Program-made: the position numbers and the translations under genes
The notes under the pieces: model-generated
What the model was told of the DNA's origin: nothing
Databases searched by the model: none
What the model saw: only the letters and a program-made list of their open reading frames with translations
Assembly: GCF_943736995.1 (NCBI RefSeq)
Contig: NZ_CALSFT010000002.1
Span: 1,703,875-1,767,874, forward strand
Direction: 5' to 3'
Length of the DNA: 64,000 nucleotides
DNA from: Sporosarcina sp. Marseille-Q4943
GTDB taxonomy: Bacteria > Bacillota > Bacilli > Bacillales_A > Planococcaceae
Shown: piece by piece, positions 1-8,396 of the stretch
Numbering within the stretch: position 1 is the first letter of the stretch
Layout of the letters: each line of letters begins with the position of its first letter

Positions 1-49
1 ACCCACTGGTCGGCGGTCTCTTTCATTTGTGTGCAGATTTGAGCAAGGG

Positions 50-1363
50 CTATACTTGAATTTCCTTCCGTTTACTGGATGGGGGAATCCGTAATTCTTC
101 ACGGTACTTAGTTATTGTCCGTCTTGAGATGGAAATTCCTTGTTCCGTATTAAAGTATTCCGCAATTTTCTGATCGGAATACGGTTTGAATTTATTCTCT
201 GAGGCGATGAACTCCTCTAAAAGTTTCTTTACTTTTGTCTGGGAAATGCTGTCGCCATCCGATGTTTCCAGTTTAGAAGTGAAAAGAGTACGTAGCTCAT
301 ACGTGCCATGAGGTGTTTGGATCACTTTATTGGCAGTCGCACGGCTCACAGTCGATTCATGCATTTCAATTTCCTCTGCCACTTCTTTCAATGTCAGAGG
401 CTTTAATAAGGATAAGCCTCTCTCAAAGAAACTTTTCTGTTTATCCAACAGGACCGATACGATTTTAATAATCGTATTGCGCCGTTGTTCGATACTCGTT
501 AACAACCATTGATAGTTTTTATAGTGTGTCTGCATATATTTTGATACATCATCTTTTGCATGTAAGTATTTTGAATAATCCTTATTCAGCTGGATAGCTG
601 GCAAATAGCCGTCATTCAACTGAAAAACAAAAATATCATCTTTCCATTCAACAATAATATCCGGTGACAAGAACTCCGTTGAGTAATCACAAGTGAATGA
701 ACAAGGTCGCGGATTAAGCGAGAGGATGAAGTCATGCAGCTCTTTCACTTCAACCATCGAAATCTTCATCTTGGATGCAATATCATTCCATTTCCGATCG
801 GCTACCAAGTCTAAATGATGTTGTACCAGTTCTGCAGCCATTACATTTTCTGGATAAAGATAAGAAATCTGCAAAAGGAGACATTCCCTTAGGCTCCGTG
901 CACCGATACCGATCGGCCCCAACTGTTGAAGAAGATGAATGCCACTTTCAATCTGCTCTTCATTGAATTCCGATGGGCTTTCTGTATCGGTGAACCAGTC
1001 AGGCAAATAGCCGTTTTCATCAAGGTTATAGATGAGGTAACGTATCAATTTTTGTGTAAACCCGTCCTTATGCATGAACTTGGCATGCTCGTACAATTCA
1101 TCCCGCATATTTTTACCTTTGCTGTGAATCGCTTCTATCGGCATCTGTGAGGTGCGGGAAAATGAAGAGCGTTGGTTGACGCTTTCCTCATATCCATTGT
1201 GATTCTCTTTTTCCTTCAGTTCGATGAGTGGATTTTCCAATTCCTGTTGCCTAATATATTGTTCAAGCTCATGGGTTGTATATTGTAATAATTCAATGGC
1301 TTGCCTTAGTTCCATAGTCATCAGTAGACTAAGCTCTTGTCGCTGCTGGATAACAAGCTCCAT
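50..1363 (-). CDS. rpoN: RNA polymerase sigma-54 factor
   Basis: Sigma-54 (SigL in Bacillus) directs RNA polymerase to -24/-12 promoters and needs an AAA+ activator to open them. The 437-residue protein has the Gln/Leu-rich activator-interacting region at residues 6-50, a central core-binding region, an HTH region (about 330-350) and a C-terminal RpoN box, SRRTITKYRE, at 413-422, which recognises the -24 element. The ATG is preceded by an AAGGAGG ribosome site. The adjacent gene encodes a sigma-54 activator and the operon beyond it has a sigma-54 promoter, so the three form one regulatory unit. A cre site lies in its leader. Identification is secure. Confidence 0.96.
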   Translation of the reverse strand: MELVIQQRQELSLLMTMELRQAIELLQYTTHELEQYIRQQELENPLIELKEKENHNGYEESVNQRSSFSRTSQMPIEAIHSKGKNMRDELYEHAKFMHKDGFTQKLIRYLIYNLDENGYLPDWFTDTESPSEFNEEQIESGIHLLQQLGPIGIGARSLRECLLLQISYLYPENVMAAELVQHHLDLVADRKWNDIASKMKISMVEVKELHDFILSLNPRPCSFTCDYSTEFLSPDIIVEWKDDIFVFQLNDGYLPAIQLNKDYSKYLHAKDDVSKYMQTHYKNYQWLLTSIEQRRNTIIKIVSVLLDKQKSFFERGLSLLKPLTLKEVAEEIEMHESTVSRATANKVIQTPHGTYELRTLFTSKLETSDGDSISQTKVKKLLEEFIASENKFKPYSDQKIAEYFNTEQGISISRRTITKYREELRIPPSSKRKEIQV

Positions 1364-1395
1364 GAGTACTGCCCCTCCTTATGAATGCTACTAAA

Positions 1396-1410
1396 TGAAA
1401 ACGTTTGCAA
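1396..1410 (-). promoter_or_regulatory. CcpA cre site in rpoN leader
   Basis: TGAAAACGTTTGCAA matches the cre consensus TGWAARCGNTWNCWW at every position. It lies between the predicted rpoN promoter and the rpoN ATG, about +8 to +22 relative to the estimated start of transcription. That position suits repression by transcription roadblock, as known for B. subtilis sigL. CcpA binding itself is inferred. Confidence 0.8.
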
Positions 1411-1423
1411 TTATGTGAGTATT

Positions 1424-1432
1424 ATTATAACA
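1424..1432 (-). promoter_or_regulatory. Extended -10 promoter of rpoN
   Basis: Read on the minus strand, TGTTATAAT is a perfect extended -10 element (TGnTATAAT) about 60 bases upstream of the rpoN ATG. No good -35 is visible, which is usual for extended -10 promoters. Confidence 0.55.
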
Positions 1433-1634
1433 CAAATTAAGGGGAACATCGATGTGAAATATGAATGTTCAGATAAGAGGAAGCCATATAAAAAACCTTG
1501 CATGCAAGGGGAGGGAGGTAGTAAAATCGCTCACCATCCTTTCCATTCAAGTGCATTAAAGAATCTGAAATTGTTTTAGGAAGGAAGTCAATACTTCCAC
1601 ATTCCTGTCCTCATTGATGTATCCTTTACAAATG

Positions 1635-1683
1635 AAAAGGCCGCTCTTTGTCAATGTTTGACAAGGGGCAGTCTTTCTTTTTT
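1635..1683. terminator. Rho-independent terminator (bidirectional)
   Basis: A GC-rich hairpin with a CTTTGTCAA/TTTGACAAG core, flanked by A-rich sequence on the left and a T-rich run on the right. It sits just past the stop codon of the sigma-54 activator gene and would stop its minus-strand transcript before rpoN. The rest of 1364-1698 holds the rpoN promoter and cre site; no gene was seen there. Confidence 0.7.
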
Positions 1684-1698
1684 GTCACTGTATGTAAA

Positions 1699-3060
1699 TC
1701 ACTCGTTTGAACAAAATTCGCGAATTAACCTAGAGGCTTTCGATTGGCTGATAGCTAAATCGCTTGCAACGCCTCGAGTCGACCCATGTTTTGCATATGA
1801 TCTTTTAATTAATGTTCGAGTAACTTCGGTGATTGCATTGTCGAGTGAATTAGGATGCATAAGTTCGGGAACTTCCTTCACTTCTTCTGTAATTACTTGC
1901 GGTAAATCGGTTACCTCAATGATCGAGTCACTCGTAATTACTAGGCGTTCCATTAAATTTTCCAACTGACGGACATTACCAGGCCAAGAATAATGGAAAA
2001 GTACTTGTAAACAATGTTCGGAAATCGCTTTGTTTACGTTGTATTTGCTATTGAATTTATTTAAAAATCGATACGTCAAAGGAATAATATCGTCCTTTCT
2101 CTCAGCTAAAGTCGGCATGTGAATATCAATCACATTTAGACGATAATATAAGTCCTCCCGGAATGTTTTATTTCGAATCATTTCCTCCAAATCTTGATTG
2201 GTTGCGGCAATAATACGGATATCAACCGTTTTACTAGTATTGCTCCCAATAGGTATAAATTGCTTGTCTTGTATAACTTGCAAAACTTTCGCTTGTAACG
2301 GCAACGCCAATTCTCCGATTTCATCCAAAAAGATAGTCCCAGTATCTGCCGTCTCAAATAGACCTGTTTTTCCACCTTTATTGGCCCCTGTAAAGGATCC
2401 GCTCGTATAACCAAATAATTCGGATTCCAACAGTTCTGCAGGAATTGCTGCACAGTTTACATTTAAAAAGGGTCCTTTTTTTCGATTACTAATACTGTGT
2501 AAATGATGGGCAATGACCCCTTTTCCTGTACCTGATTCTCCGTGAATTAAAACGGTGGAGTCGGTCGGAGCAATTTTCTCGCAAAATTGTAAGACTTTCC
2601 TGAATTTTTCATCGTTTGCAATGATAATATTGTGCAGCTCGTGATTTTGGGCTTCTTCGATTTGTTGTTTATTCATTGTAATCATTTGGTTAAAAACTTG
2701 GATTTCGGTAGACGTAATGACAATATAATCAATGTCTTGAGCCTCATTGAGAATTGGAAATGCTCTCGTTAATAGCTCTGCGCCAATATAGGTTTGCTGT
2801 CGTATAGAAACGGGCTCTTTCTTTTCAAAAACCTCTGGAAGGACGGAAGGTGCCCAATAGCCTTGATCCAAAAATTCATTATTTAACTTCCCAAGGACAT
2901 CATCTTTTTTTAGACCATAGTGCTTTTCGCAATTTTTATTTACATAGACAATACGCGTATCGCGATCGACTACATAAATTTCATCAGAGGAATAATCCAA
3001 TATTTTTAAAAAGGACTCTAATGTCAAATCGCTATTTTTTAACTTTTCATTCTCTGGCAT
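1699..3060 (-). CDS. Sigma-54-dependent transcriptional activator (PAS-AAA+-HTH)
   Basis: Bacterial enhancer-binding protein of 453 residues. An N-terminal PAS domain (about 12-120) is the likely signal sensor. The AAA+ domain has Walker A GESGTGKG (174-181), the sigma-54-contacting loop in the variant form GSFTGA (221-226) and Walker B GTIFLDEIGE (241-250). A Fis-type HTH closes the protein. It is transcribed away from the 3.3-10 kb operon, and direct repeats plus a -24/-12 promoter lie in the gap, so it almost certainly activates that operon. The ligand is unknown; carnitine or a catabolite is an inference from the operon. The PAS domain suggests a small-molecule sensor rather than a phosphorylated receiver. 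Confidence 0.93.
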   Translation of the reverse strand: MPENEKLKNSDLTLESFLKILDYSSDEIYVVDRDTRIVYVNKNCEKHYGLKKDDVLGKLNNEFLDQGYWAPSVLPEVFEKKEPVSIRQQTYIGAELLTRAFPILNEAQDIDYIVITSTEIQVFNQMITMNKQQIEEAQNHELHNIIIANDEKFRKVLQFCEKIAPTDSTVLIHGESGTGKGVIAHHLHSISNRKKGPFLNVNCAAIPAELLESELFGYTSGSFTGANKGGKTGLFETADTGTIFLDEIGELALPLQAKVLQVIQDKQFIPIGSNTSKTVDIRIIAATNQDLEEMIRNKTFREDLYYRLNVIDIHMPTLAERKDDIIPLTYRFLNKFNSKYNVNKAISEHCLQVLFHYSWPGNVRQLENLMERLVITSDSIIEVTDLPQVITEEVKEVPELMHPNSLDNAITEVTRTLIKRSYAKHGSTRGVASDLAISQSKASRLIREFCSNE

Positions 3061-3082
3061 GAAACCACCCCTTTAAGGTTAG

Positions 3083-3128
3083 TTGAGTCATTTTTGGGAA
3101 AACACGTTTTTTTGGTGAGTCAATTTTG
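3083..3128. promoter_or_regulatory. Candidate upstream activating sequence, direct repeat
   Basis: Two copies of GAGTCAwTTTTG start at 3085 and 3117, 32 bases apart, which is about three helical turns. They lie 70-125 bases upstream of the sigma-54 promoter, the usual place for activator binding sites. The link to the neighbouring activator is inferred. Confidence 0.5.
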
Positions 3129-3194
3129 AATCGATTATAGCATGTTTTTTAATGAAATAGGAGATTGAGATAGAATTTTACGACTTTTTGAAAC

Positions 3195-3211
3195 TTGGCA
3201 TGCAAGTTGCA
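3195..3211 (+). promoter_or_regulatory. Sigma-54 -24/-12 promoter
   Basis: TTGGCATGCAAGTTGCA matches TTGGCAC-N5-TTGCW, with the invariant GG and GC dinucleotides separated by ten bases. Transcription would start near 3222, about 85 bases before the first gene of the operon. Together with rpoN and an activator next door this is a strong call. Confidence 0.9.
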
Positions 3212-3306
3212 TAACTATTAACAACGTGATGAAGATATGCATTTAGTAAGATCACGTCATCAAGAGCAATCGGTTTTAAAACCAAAGCAAACAAGGAGGC
3301 AAAGTT

Positions 3307-4335
3307 ATGGATCATTCTGAAGTTATGGATATAACAATAATTGGTGGTGGACCAGTAGGATTATTTACTGCTTTTTACGCAGGATTGCGTCAAACATCGG
3401 TAAAAATTATTGAGAGCTTACCCCAATTAGGTGGGCAATTATCCGCACTTTATCCGGAAAAATATATTTACGATATTGCCGGTTTCCCAAAGGTCGGGGC
3501 TCAACAGCTTGTGGATCAACTCATCGAGCAAATGAATCAATTCGAAACGACAATTTGTCTCGGAGAGTCTGTTGAAGAAGTTGAAAAAGGTGAAGACGGT
3601 ATTTTTAAATTAACGACAAACGAAGGTGTTCATTATACGCGAACGATTATTATTACAGCGGGGAATGGGGCTTTCCAAGCGAGGAAAATGAATATTATTG
3701 GAGAAGACAAATTCCAAAATACGAACCTTCATTACTTCGTAAACAATATGAACCAATTTAAAGATAAAAAAGTCGTGCTATTTGGCGGTGGCGATTCAGC
3801 GGTCGACTGGGCATTAATGTTAGAACCGATTGCCGAAAAAGTGACACTCGTCCATCGACGGGACAAATTCCGTGCTCATGAGCATAGTGTTGAGCTTTTA
3901 CAGCAATCGAAAGTCGACATTGTCACTCCGTACGTTCCGGTCGAGCTCGAAGGTGATGAGAAAATTGAAAGGGTTATCATTCAAGAAACGAAAAATGGTG
4001 AACAACTGGAACTTGAAGTAGATGATGTTCTTGTGAACTACGGTTTCGTTTCATCATTAGGACCGATTAAAACATGGGACTTGGAAATTGATAAGAACTC
4101 GATTGTTGTGAATTCAAAAATGGAAACAAATATCGAAGGCATTTATGCGGCAGGAGATATTTGCACCTATGACGGAAAGGTAAAACTTATTGCAAGCGGG
4201 TTTGGTGAAGCGCCGGTTGCTGTCAGCAATGCAAAAGTCTATATTGATCCGACTGCAAAAGTACAACCACTTCATAGTACATCCGTTATGGGAGAGCAAG
4301 AAACGAATAAGAAAAAAGATCGGGTAAGTGTCTAG
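3307..4335 (+). CDS. Ferredoxin--NADP(+) reductase, thioredoxin-reductase-like type
   Basis: A 342-residue FAD flavoprotein of the YumC/TrxR-like ferredoxin reductase family. An FAD-binding Rossmann motif (IIGGGPVGL) is near the N-terminus, [19 protein letters not shown] follows, a second nucleotide-binding motif GGGDSAVDW is in the middle, and the FAD-contact GDIC is near the C-terminus. No CxxC redox pair is seen, which separates it from true thioredoxin reductases. It starts after AAGGAGG and is first in the operon, directly ahead of a ferredoxin and a Rieske oxygenase. It therefore probably passes electrons from NAD(P)H to that ferredoxin. Confidence 0.9.
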   Translation: MDHSEVMDITIIGGGPVGLFTAFYAGLRQTSVKIIESLPQLGGQLSALYPEKYIYDIAGFPKVGAQQLVDQLIEQMNQFETTICLGESVEEVEKGEDGIFKLTTNEGVHYTRTIIITAGNGAFQARKMNIIGEDKFQNTNLHYFVNNMNQFKDKKVVLFGGGDSAVDWALMLEPIAEKVTLVHRRDKFRAHEHSVELLQQSKVDIVTPYVPVELEGDEKIERVIIQETKNGEQLELEVDDVLVNYGFVSSLGPIKTWDLEIDKNSIVVNSKMETNIEGIYAAGDICTYDGKVKLIASGFGEAPVAVSNAKVYIDPTAKVQPLHSTSVMGEQETNKKKDRVSV

Positions 4336-4347
4336 ATTTAGTTTTAA

Positions 4348-4608
<261 letters not shown>

Positions 4609-4660
4609 TACAAAAAAACAACGGTATAAATACTAAATGAGAGTAAGGGGAGACGGAAAA

Positions 4661-5752
4661 ATGGCTTACAACAAAGTGCAAAATGCGACAAACAGAACGT
4701 TTGAAAGAACAATGACATATGACATGTACACAGATCCAAAAGTATTAGAAAAAGAAAGAGAGCTCATTTTTGACAAGACGTGGCATCTTGTCGGTCATGT
4801 AAGCCAAGTAGAAAAAGCAGGGCAGTTTTTTACAGCTGAAGTGATGGACGAGCCAATTATCATCATGCGTGGGACAGACGAAGTGTTGCGTGCATTTTAT
4901 AATGTTTGTCCACACCGTGCAACAAAGCTTGAAAAGAATGAATTTGGTAAAAAGAAAATTTTGCAATGTATGTATCATGGCTGGACATTTAAAACAGATG
5001 GTAAGTTGAACAAAGCACCAAACTTCCGTGGAGAAGAAGAAGCGTGTGTCAAGGATGCTTGCTTGCGATCTGTCAGAATGGAAGTACTTGAGTCTTTAAT
5101 TTTCGTTAACTTGGATGATGATGCCAAGCCGCTAAGTGAGTCTTATGGAGATTTCTTTGACCGCTTAAGTAAGTTCGAATTTTTAAGTGATTTAAAACGT
5201 ACTCACCGTAAGACACGTATTTTTAAATCAAACTGGAAAGCTTTTATCGATAACTACCTAGAGTGTGATCACTGTCATGTTGCACACCCAAGCTTTGTCG
5301 ATACATTGGATATGGATGATTATCAAATTATTACATGTGAGAACTATTCCTTCCAGGGATCTATTGTGAAGCCAGACAAACAATACGGTGAAGTCGATCT
5401 AAATGATGCGGAAATGCAAGGCGGTTCGTTCTTCTGGCTATGGCCGAACCTCATGTTAACGTTCTATCCTGGACCAGGGAATATGGCATCGATCGAAATG
5501 ATTCCAATCGATCACGAAACGACAATGGCTGTGTACACGTATTATTTCCGTGAAGATAGCTTGGATAAGATTTCCCAAGAAGAAAAAGATCTAATGACAT
5601 TTGCTGAACAAGTTCGTTCAGAGGATATTGAGCTTGTTGAACTGGAGCAAATTGGTTTCCGCTCTCGTGCATTTAACAGAGGACGTTTCTCTCAATCGGA
5701 ACAAGCAATTGTACAATTCCACGAAATGGTATTGGAGGCCCTCGATGAATAA
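4661..5752 (+). CDS. Rieske oxygenase alpha subunit, probable carnitine monooxygenase
   Basis: Ring-hydroxylating-type oxygenase of 363 residues. The start at 4661 is chosen because AAGGGGAG precedes it; an upstream ATG at 4637 has no such site. The Rieske cluster ligands are C83, H85, C103 and H106. The mononuclear iron ligands are H204, H209 and D322. The residue bridging the two centres is E201 in place of the usual Asp (E-x2-H-x4-H), as in CntA/YeaW carnitine and related quaternary-amine oxygenases. With a BCCT carrier, an aldehyde dehydrogenase and a D-malate-type dehydrogenase downstream, cleavage of carnitine to trimethylamine and malic semialdehyde is the best-fitting reaction. Glycine betaine or another quaternary amine remains possible. 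Confidence 0.82.
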   Translation: MAYNKVQNATNRTFERTMTYDMYTDPKVLEKERELIFDKTWHLVGHVSQVEKAGQFFTAEVMDEPIIIMRGTDEVLRAFYNVCPHRATKLEKNEFGKKKILQCMYHGWTFKTDGKLNKAPNFRGEEEACVKDACLRSVRMEVLESLIFVNLDDDAKPLSESYGDFFDRLSKFEFLSDLKRTHRKTRIFKSNWKAFIDNYLECDHCHVAHPSFVDTLDMDDYQIITCENYSFQGSIVKPDKQYGEVDLNDAEMQGGSFFWLWPNLMLTFYPGPGNMASIEMIPIDHETTMAVYTYYFREDSLDKISQEEKDLMTFAEQVRSEDIELVELEQIGFRSRAFNRGRFSQSEQAIVQFHEMVLEALDE

Positions 5753-7190
5753 GATACTCGATCGAACAGCGAAAAAATATTTATTGATTAATGGTGAAAA
5801 AGTGGAGACGGCAAATTACGCTCCACTTTACTCCCCGTATTCACGTGAACAAATCGCTGCTATTGCAGTGGCGGATGAAAATTTAGTAAAACAGGCCATT
5901 ACAGCTGCATATGAAGCAAAAGATATCATTGGCGAAATGCCTGCGTATCAACGAGCGCAAATTTTAGAAAATGTTGTAAAAATCTTAACGGATAGAGCCG
6001 AAGAAGCTGCAACCATCATTTCCACGGAATCGGCAAAACCAATCGTATTTGCACGAGCAGAAGTGGCAAGAACAATTGAGACGTACAAGTTTTCCGCAGA
6101 GGAAGCGAAACGAATTCACGGCGAAACGATTCCATTCGATGCGGCAAGCGGTGGTGTGGGACGAATCGGTTATACGATCAAAGAGCCGATCGGTGTCATT
6201 GGAGCAATTACGCCGTTCAACTTTCCGTTGAATTTAGTTGCACATAAAGTTGGACCTGCGATTGCAGCGGGAAATTCAATTGTATTGAAACCAGCTTCAC
6301 AAACGCCACTTTCGGCTCTATTCATTGCAGAAGTGTTCGAGGAAGCTGGATTACCAGCAGGGGTTCTAAACGTTGTAACAGGTCCTGGCGGTGTTGTCGG
6401 GGAAGCGATTGTAGAAGATGACCGTGTGAAAATGGTGACATTTACAGGGAGTCCACGCGTCGGCATCGGCATTAGCAATAAAGCGGGCTTGAAAAAAACG
6501 ACATTGGAGCTCGGTTCAAATTCCGCTTTAATTATCGACAAGGACGTTGAAATCGACGAAATCATTGACCGTTGTGTTATGGGTGCGTTTTCGAACCAAG
6601 GGCAAGTATGTATCTCTCTACAACGCGTATACGTTCACGAAGACCGATACGAGGAGTTTGTCGAGAAGTTTGCAACTGCAACTAAACAATTGAAAATGGG
6701 TGATCCGCTCGACTCGGAAACGTATATATCTTCGTTAATTACACCTGGTGAACTGGAACGTACACTCGGTTGGATTGAAGAGACGAAACAGAGTAATGCA
6801 ACAATTCTTGCAGGTGGGGGAGCGCAGGATGGTATACTTGAACCGACGATCATCACAGATGCGGATTCATGCTTAAAAGTATCATGCCAAGAAGCTTTTG
6901 CGCCGATTGTTGTTGTGAACAAAGTAGCTTCTGTTGAAGAAGCGGTGGTGCTTGTGAATGACTCCCAATTCGGTTTACAAGCGGGCATCTATACAAATAA
7001 TGTGAAACATGCATTATACGCCGCTAAAAAGCTGGAAGTCGGTGGTGTGATGATCAATGACGTACCAACGTATCGAGTTGACCAAATGCCATATGGTGGA
7101 TTGAAAGAAAGTGGGACAGGTCGAGAAGGGATTAAGTATGCTGTTGAAGAGATGACAGAGTTAAAACTCATCGTTTGGAATCAAGGATAA
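5745..7190 (+). CDS. NAD(P)-dependent aldehyde dehydrogenase, probable malic semialdehyde dehydrogenase
   Basis: ALDH superfamily protein of 481 residues. The catalytic Cys is C289 (GQVCISLQR) and the general base is E255, in LELGSN where most relatives have LELGG. The ATG at 5745 has GGAGG upstream and overlaps the oxygenase stop by eight bases, so the two are translationally coupled. From the operon its likely substrate is the aldehyde released by the Rieske oxygenase (malic semialdehyde, giving malate). Substrate is inferred; family membership is certain. Confidence 0.85.
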   Translation: MNKILDRTAKKYLLINGEKVETANYAPLYSPYSREQIAAIAVADENLVKQAITAAYEAKDIIGEMPAYQRAQILENVVKILTDRAEEAATIISTESAKPIVFARAEVARTIETYKFSAEEAKRIHGETIPFDAASGGVGRIGYTIKEPIGVIGAITPFNFPLNLVAHKVGPAIAAGNSIVLKPASQTPLSALFIAEVFEEAGLPAGVLNVVTGPGGVVGEAIVEDDRVKMVTFTGSPRVGIGISNKAGLKKTTLELGSNSALIIDKDVEIDEIIDRCVMGAFSNQGQVCISLQRVYVHEDRYEEFVEKFATATKQLKMGDPLDSETYISSLITPGELERTLGWIEETKQSNATILAGGGAQDGILEPTIITDADSCLKVSCQEAFAPIVVVNKVASVEEAVVLVNDSQFGLQAGIYTNNVKHALYAAKKLEVGGVMINDVPTYRVDQMPYGGLKESGTGREGIKYAVEEMTELKLIVWNQG

Positions 7191-7201
7191 GGGTGAAAAA
7201 C

Positions 7202-8287
7202 GTGAAAAGAATATATAAAATTGCTGTAATTGCGGGGGATGGCATAGGTCCTGAGGTAATTGATCAGGGAATTAAAGTACTCCACAAAGTAGCAGAACTA
7301 GACGGTAGTTTCGAGTTTAACTTTACACATTTTCCATGGGGTTGCGAATATTACGCCGAGCATGGTCGAATGATGGAGGAAGACGGGATTGAACAATTAA
7401 AACAATTTGATGCAATCTACTTGGGTGCTGTTGGTTTTCCAGGTGTTCCCGATCATATCTCCTTATGGGATTTATTATTGATCATCCGTAAGAGTTTTGA
7501 TCAATACGTGAATATTCGTCCGGTGAAGCTATTGAAAGGTGCACATTGCCCATTAACAGATGTAAATCGTGAGGATATTGACATGTTGTTTATCCGTGAA
7601 AATACCGAAGGGGAATATTCTGGCGCTGGTGACTGGTTATTCAAAGGCCAAGAAAATGAAGTTGTGTTGCAAAATGGTGTCTTTTCACGTAAAGGGACGG
7701 AGCGAATTATTCGTTACGCATTTGAAACGGCGAAAAAACAAGGACGCAGCTTAACAAGCATTAGTAAAGCAAACGCTTTAAACTATTCAATGGTTTTCTG
7801 GGATCAGGTTTTTGAAGAAGTGAGCGCGGAATATCCAGAAGTGGAAACGGCCTCTTATCTCGTGGATGCGGCAGCGATGCTTATGATTACAGATCCAAAA
7901 CGATTTGAAGTCGTCGTTACATCGAATTTATTCGGTGATATTTTGACGGATATTGGGGCTGCTTTGGCAGGTGGTATTGGCCTTGCGGCGGGTGCGAATG
8001 TGAATCCGGAGCGTGAGTTCCCGTCCATGTTTGAGCCAGTTCATGGTTCTGCACCGGACATAGCCGGAAAGGGTATTGGAAATCCATTAGCTTCTATTTG
8101 GTCCGCTAGTCAAATGCTAGACCACTTTGGACACGAGAATTATGGCAGATTAGTTGTAGACGCAATTGAAGAATTGCTAATTGAGAACACGACATTAACA
8201 CCAGATATGAAAGGAACGGCCTCTACCTCTGAAGTCGGAGATCGTTTGGTCGGCATAATTGCAGAAATAATGCCTGCTACTGTATAA
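7202..8287 (+). CDS. dmlA: Isopropylmalate-dehydrogenase-like protein, probable D-malate dehydrogenase (decarboxylating)
   Basis: Member of the isocitrate/isopropylmalate dehydrogenase family, 361 residues from a GTG at 7202 that follows AAGGG; GTG 7193 and ATG 7175 are in-frame alternatives. It shows IAVIAGDGIGPEV at the N-terminus, NTEGEYSG, the metal site in LFGDILTDIGAALAGG, and the NAD-binding region EPVHGSAPDIAGKG. No leu genes are nearby. Because L-carnitine keeps its C3 configuration through cleavage and oxidation, it would give D-malate, the substrate of the DmlA/tartrate dehydrogenase branch, which forms pyruvate and CO2. This fits the gene's place in the operon. Confidence 0.78.
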   Translation: MKRIYKIAVIAGDGIGPEVIDQGIKVLHKVAELDGSFEFNFTHFPWGCEYYAEHGRMMEEDGIEQLKQFDAIYLGAVGFPGVPDHISLWDLLLIIRKSFDQYVNIRPVKLLKGAHCPLTDVNREDIDMLFIRENTEGEYSGAGDWLFKGQENEVVLQNGVFSRKGTERIIRYAFETAKKQGRSLTSISKANALNYSMVFWDQVFEEVSAEYPEVETASYLVDAAAMLMITDPKRFEVVVTSNLFGDILTDIGAALAGGIGLAAGANVNPEREFPSMFEPVHGSAPDIAGKGIGNPLASIWSASQMLDHFGHENYGRLVVDAIEELLIENTTLTPDMKGTASTSEVGDRLVGIIAEIMPATV

Positions 8288-8289
8288 GT

Positions 8290-8331
8290 AACTATCCTAT
8301 CGGTGTGATTTTTCGCGCCGATAGTATAGTT
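8290..8331 (+). promoter_or_regulatory. Intercistronic stem-loop between dehydrogenase and transporter genes
   Basis: AACTATCCTATCGG pairs with CCGATAGTATAGTT around a 14-base loop, with one internal mismatch. No T-run follows, so it is more likely an mRNA-stabilising or processing hairpin, or a weak attenuator, than a full terminator. Confidence 0.5.
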
Positions 8332-8396
8332 GTAAATTTTTAAATTGATGCATGATTCGGTTAACTAGAAGAGAGAGATCAACTAGGAGTGAATGC

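Noticed and set aside
4661..5752. Rieske oxygenase as an aromatic-ring dioxygenase or choline monooxygenase
   Set aside because: No beta subunit, no ring-cleavage genes and no betaine aldehyde context; the bridging Glu, BCCT carrier and D-malate-type enzyme fit carnitine better, though glycine betaine oxygenase is not fully excluded.
6170..6988. Long open frames on the minus strand opposite the aldehyde dehydrogenase gene
   Set aside because: They are antisense shadows of a well-supported ALDH gene, have Ser/Pro/Thr-rich composition, no ribosome sites and no recognisable domains.
7202..8287. leuB (leucine biosynthesis) assignment
   Set aside because: No leuA/C/D nearby; operon context and family branch favour D-malate/tartrate dehydrogenase.
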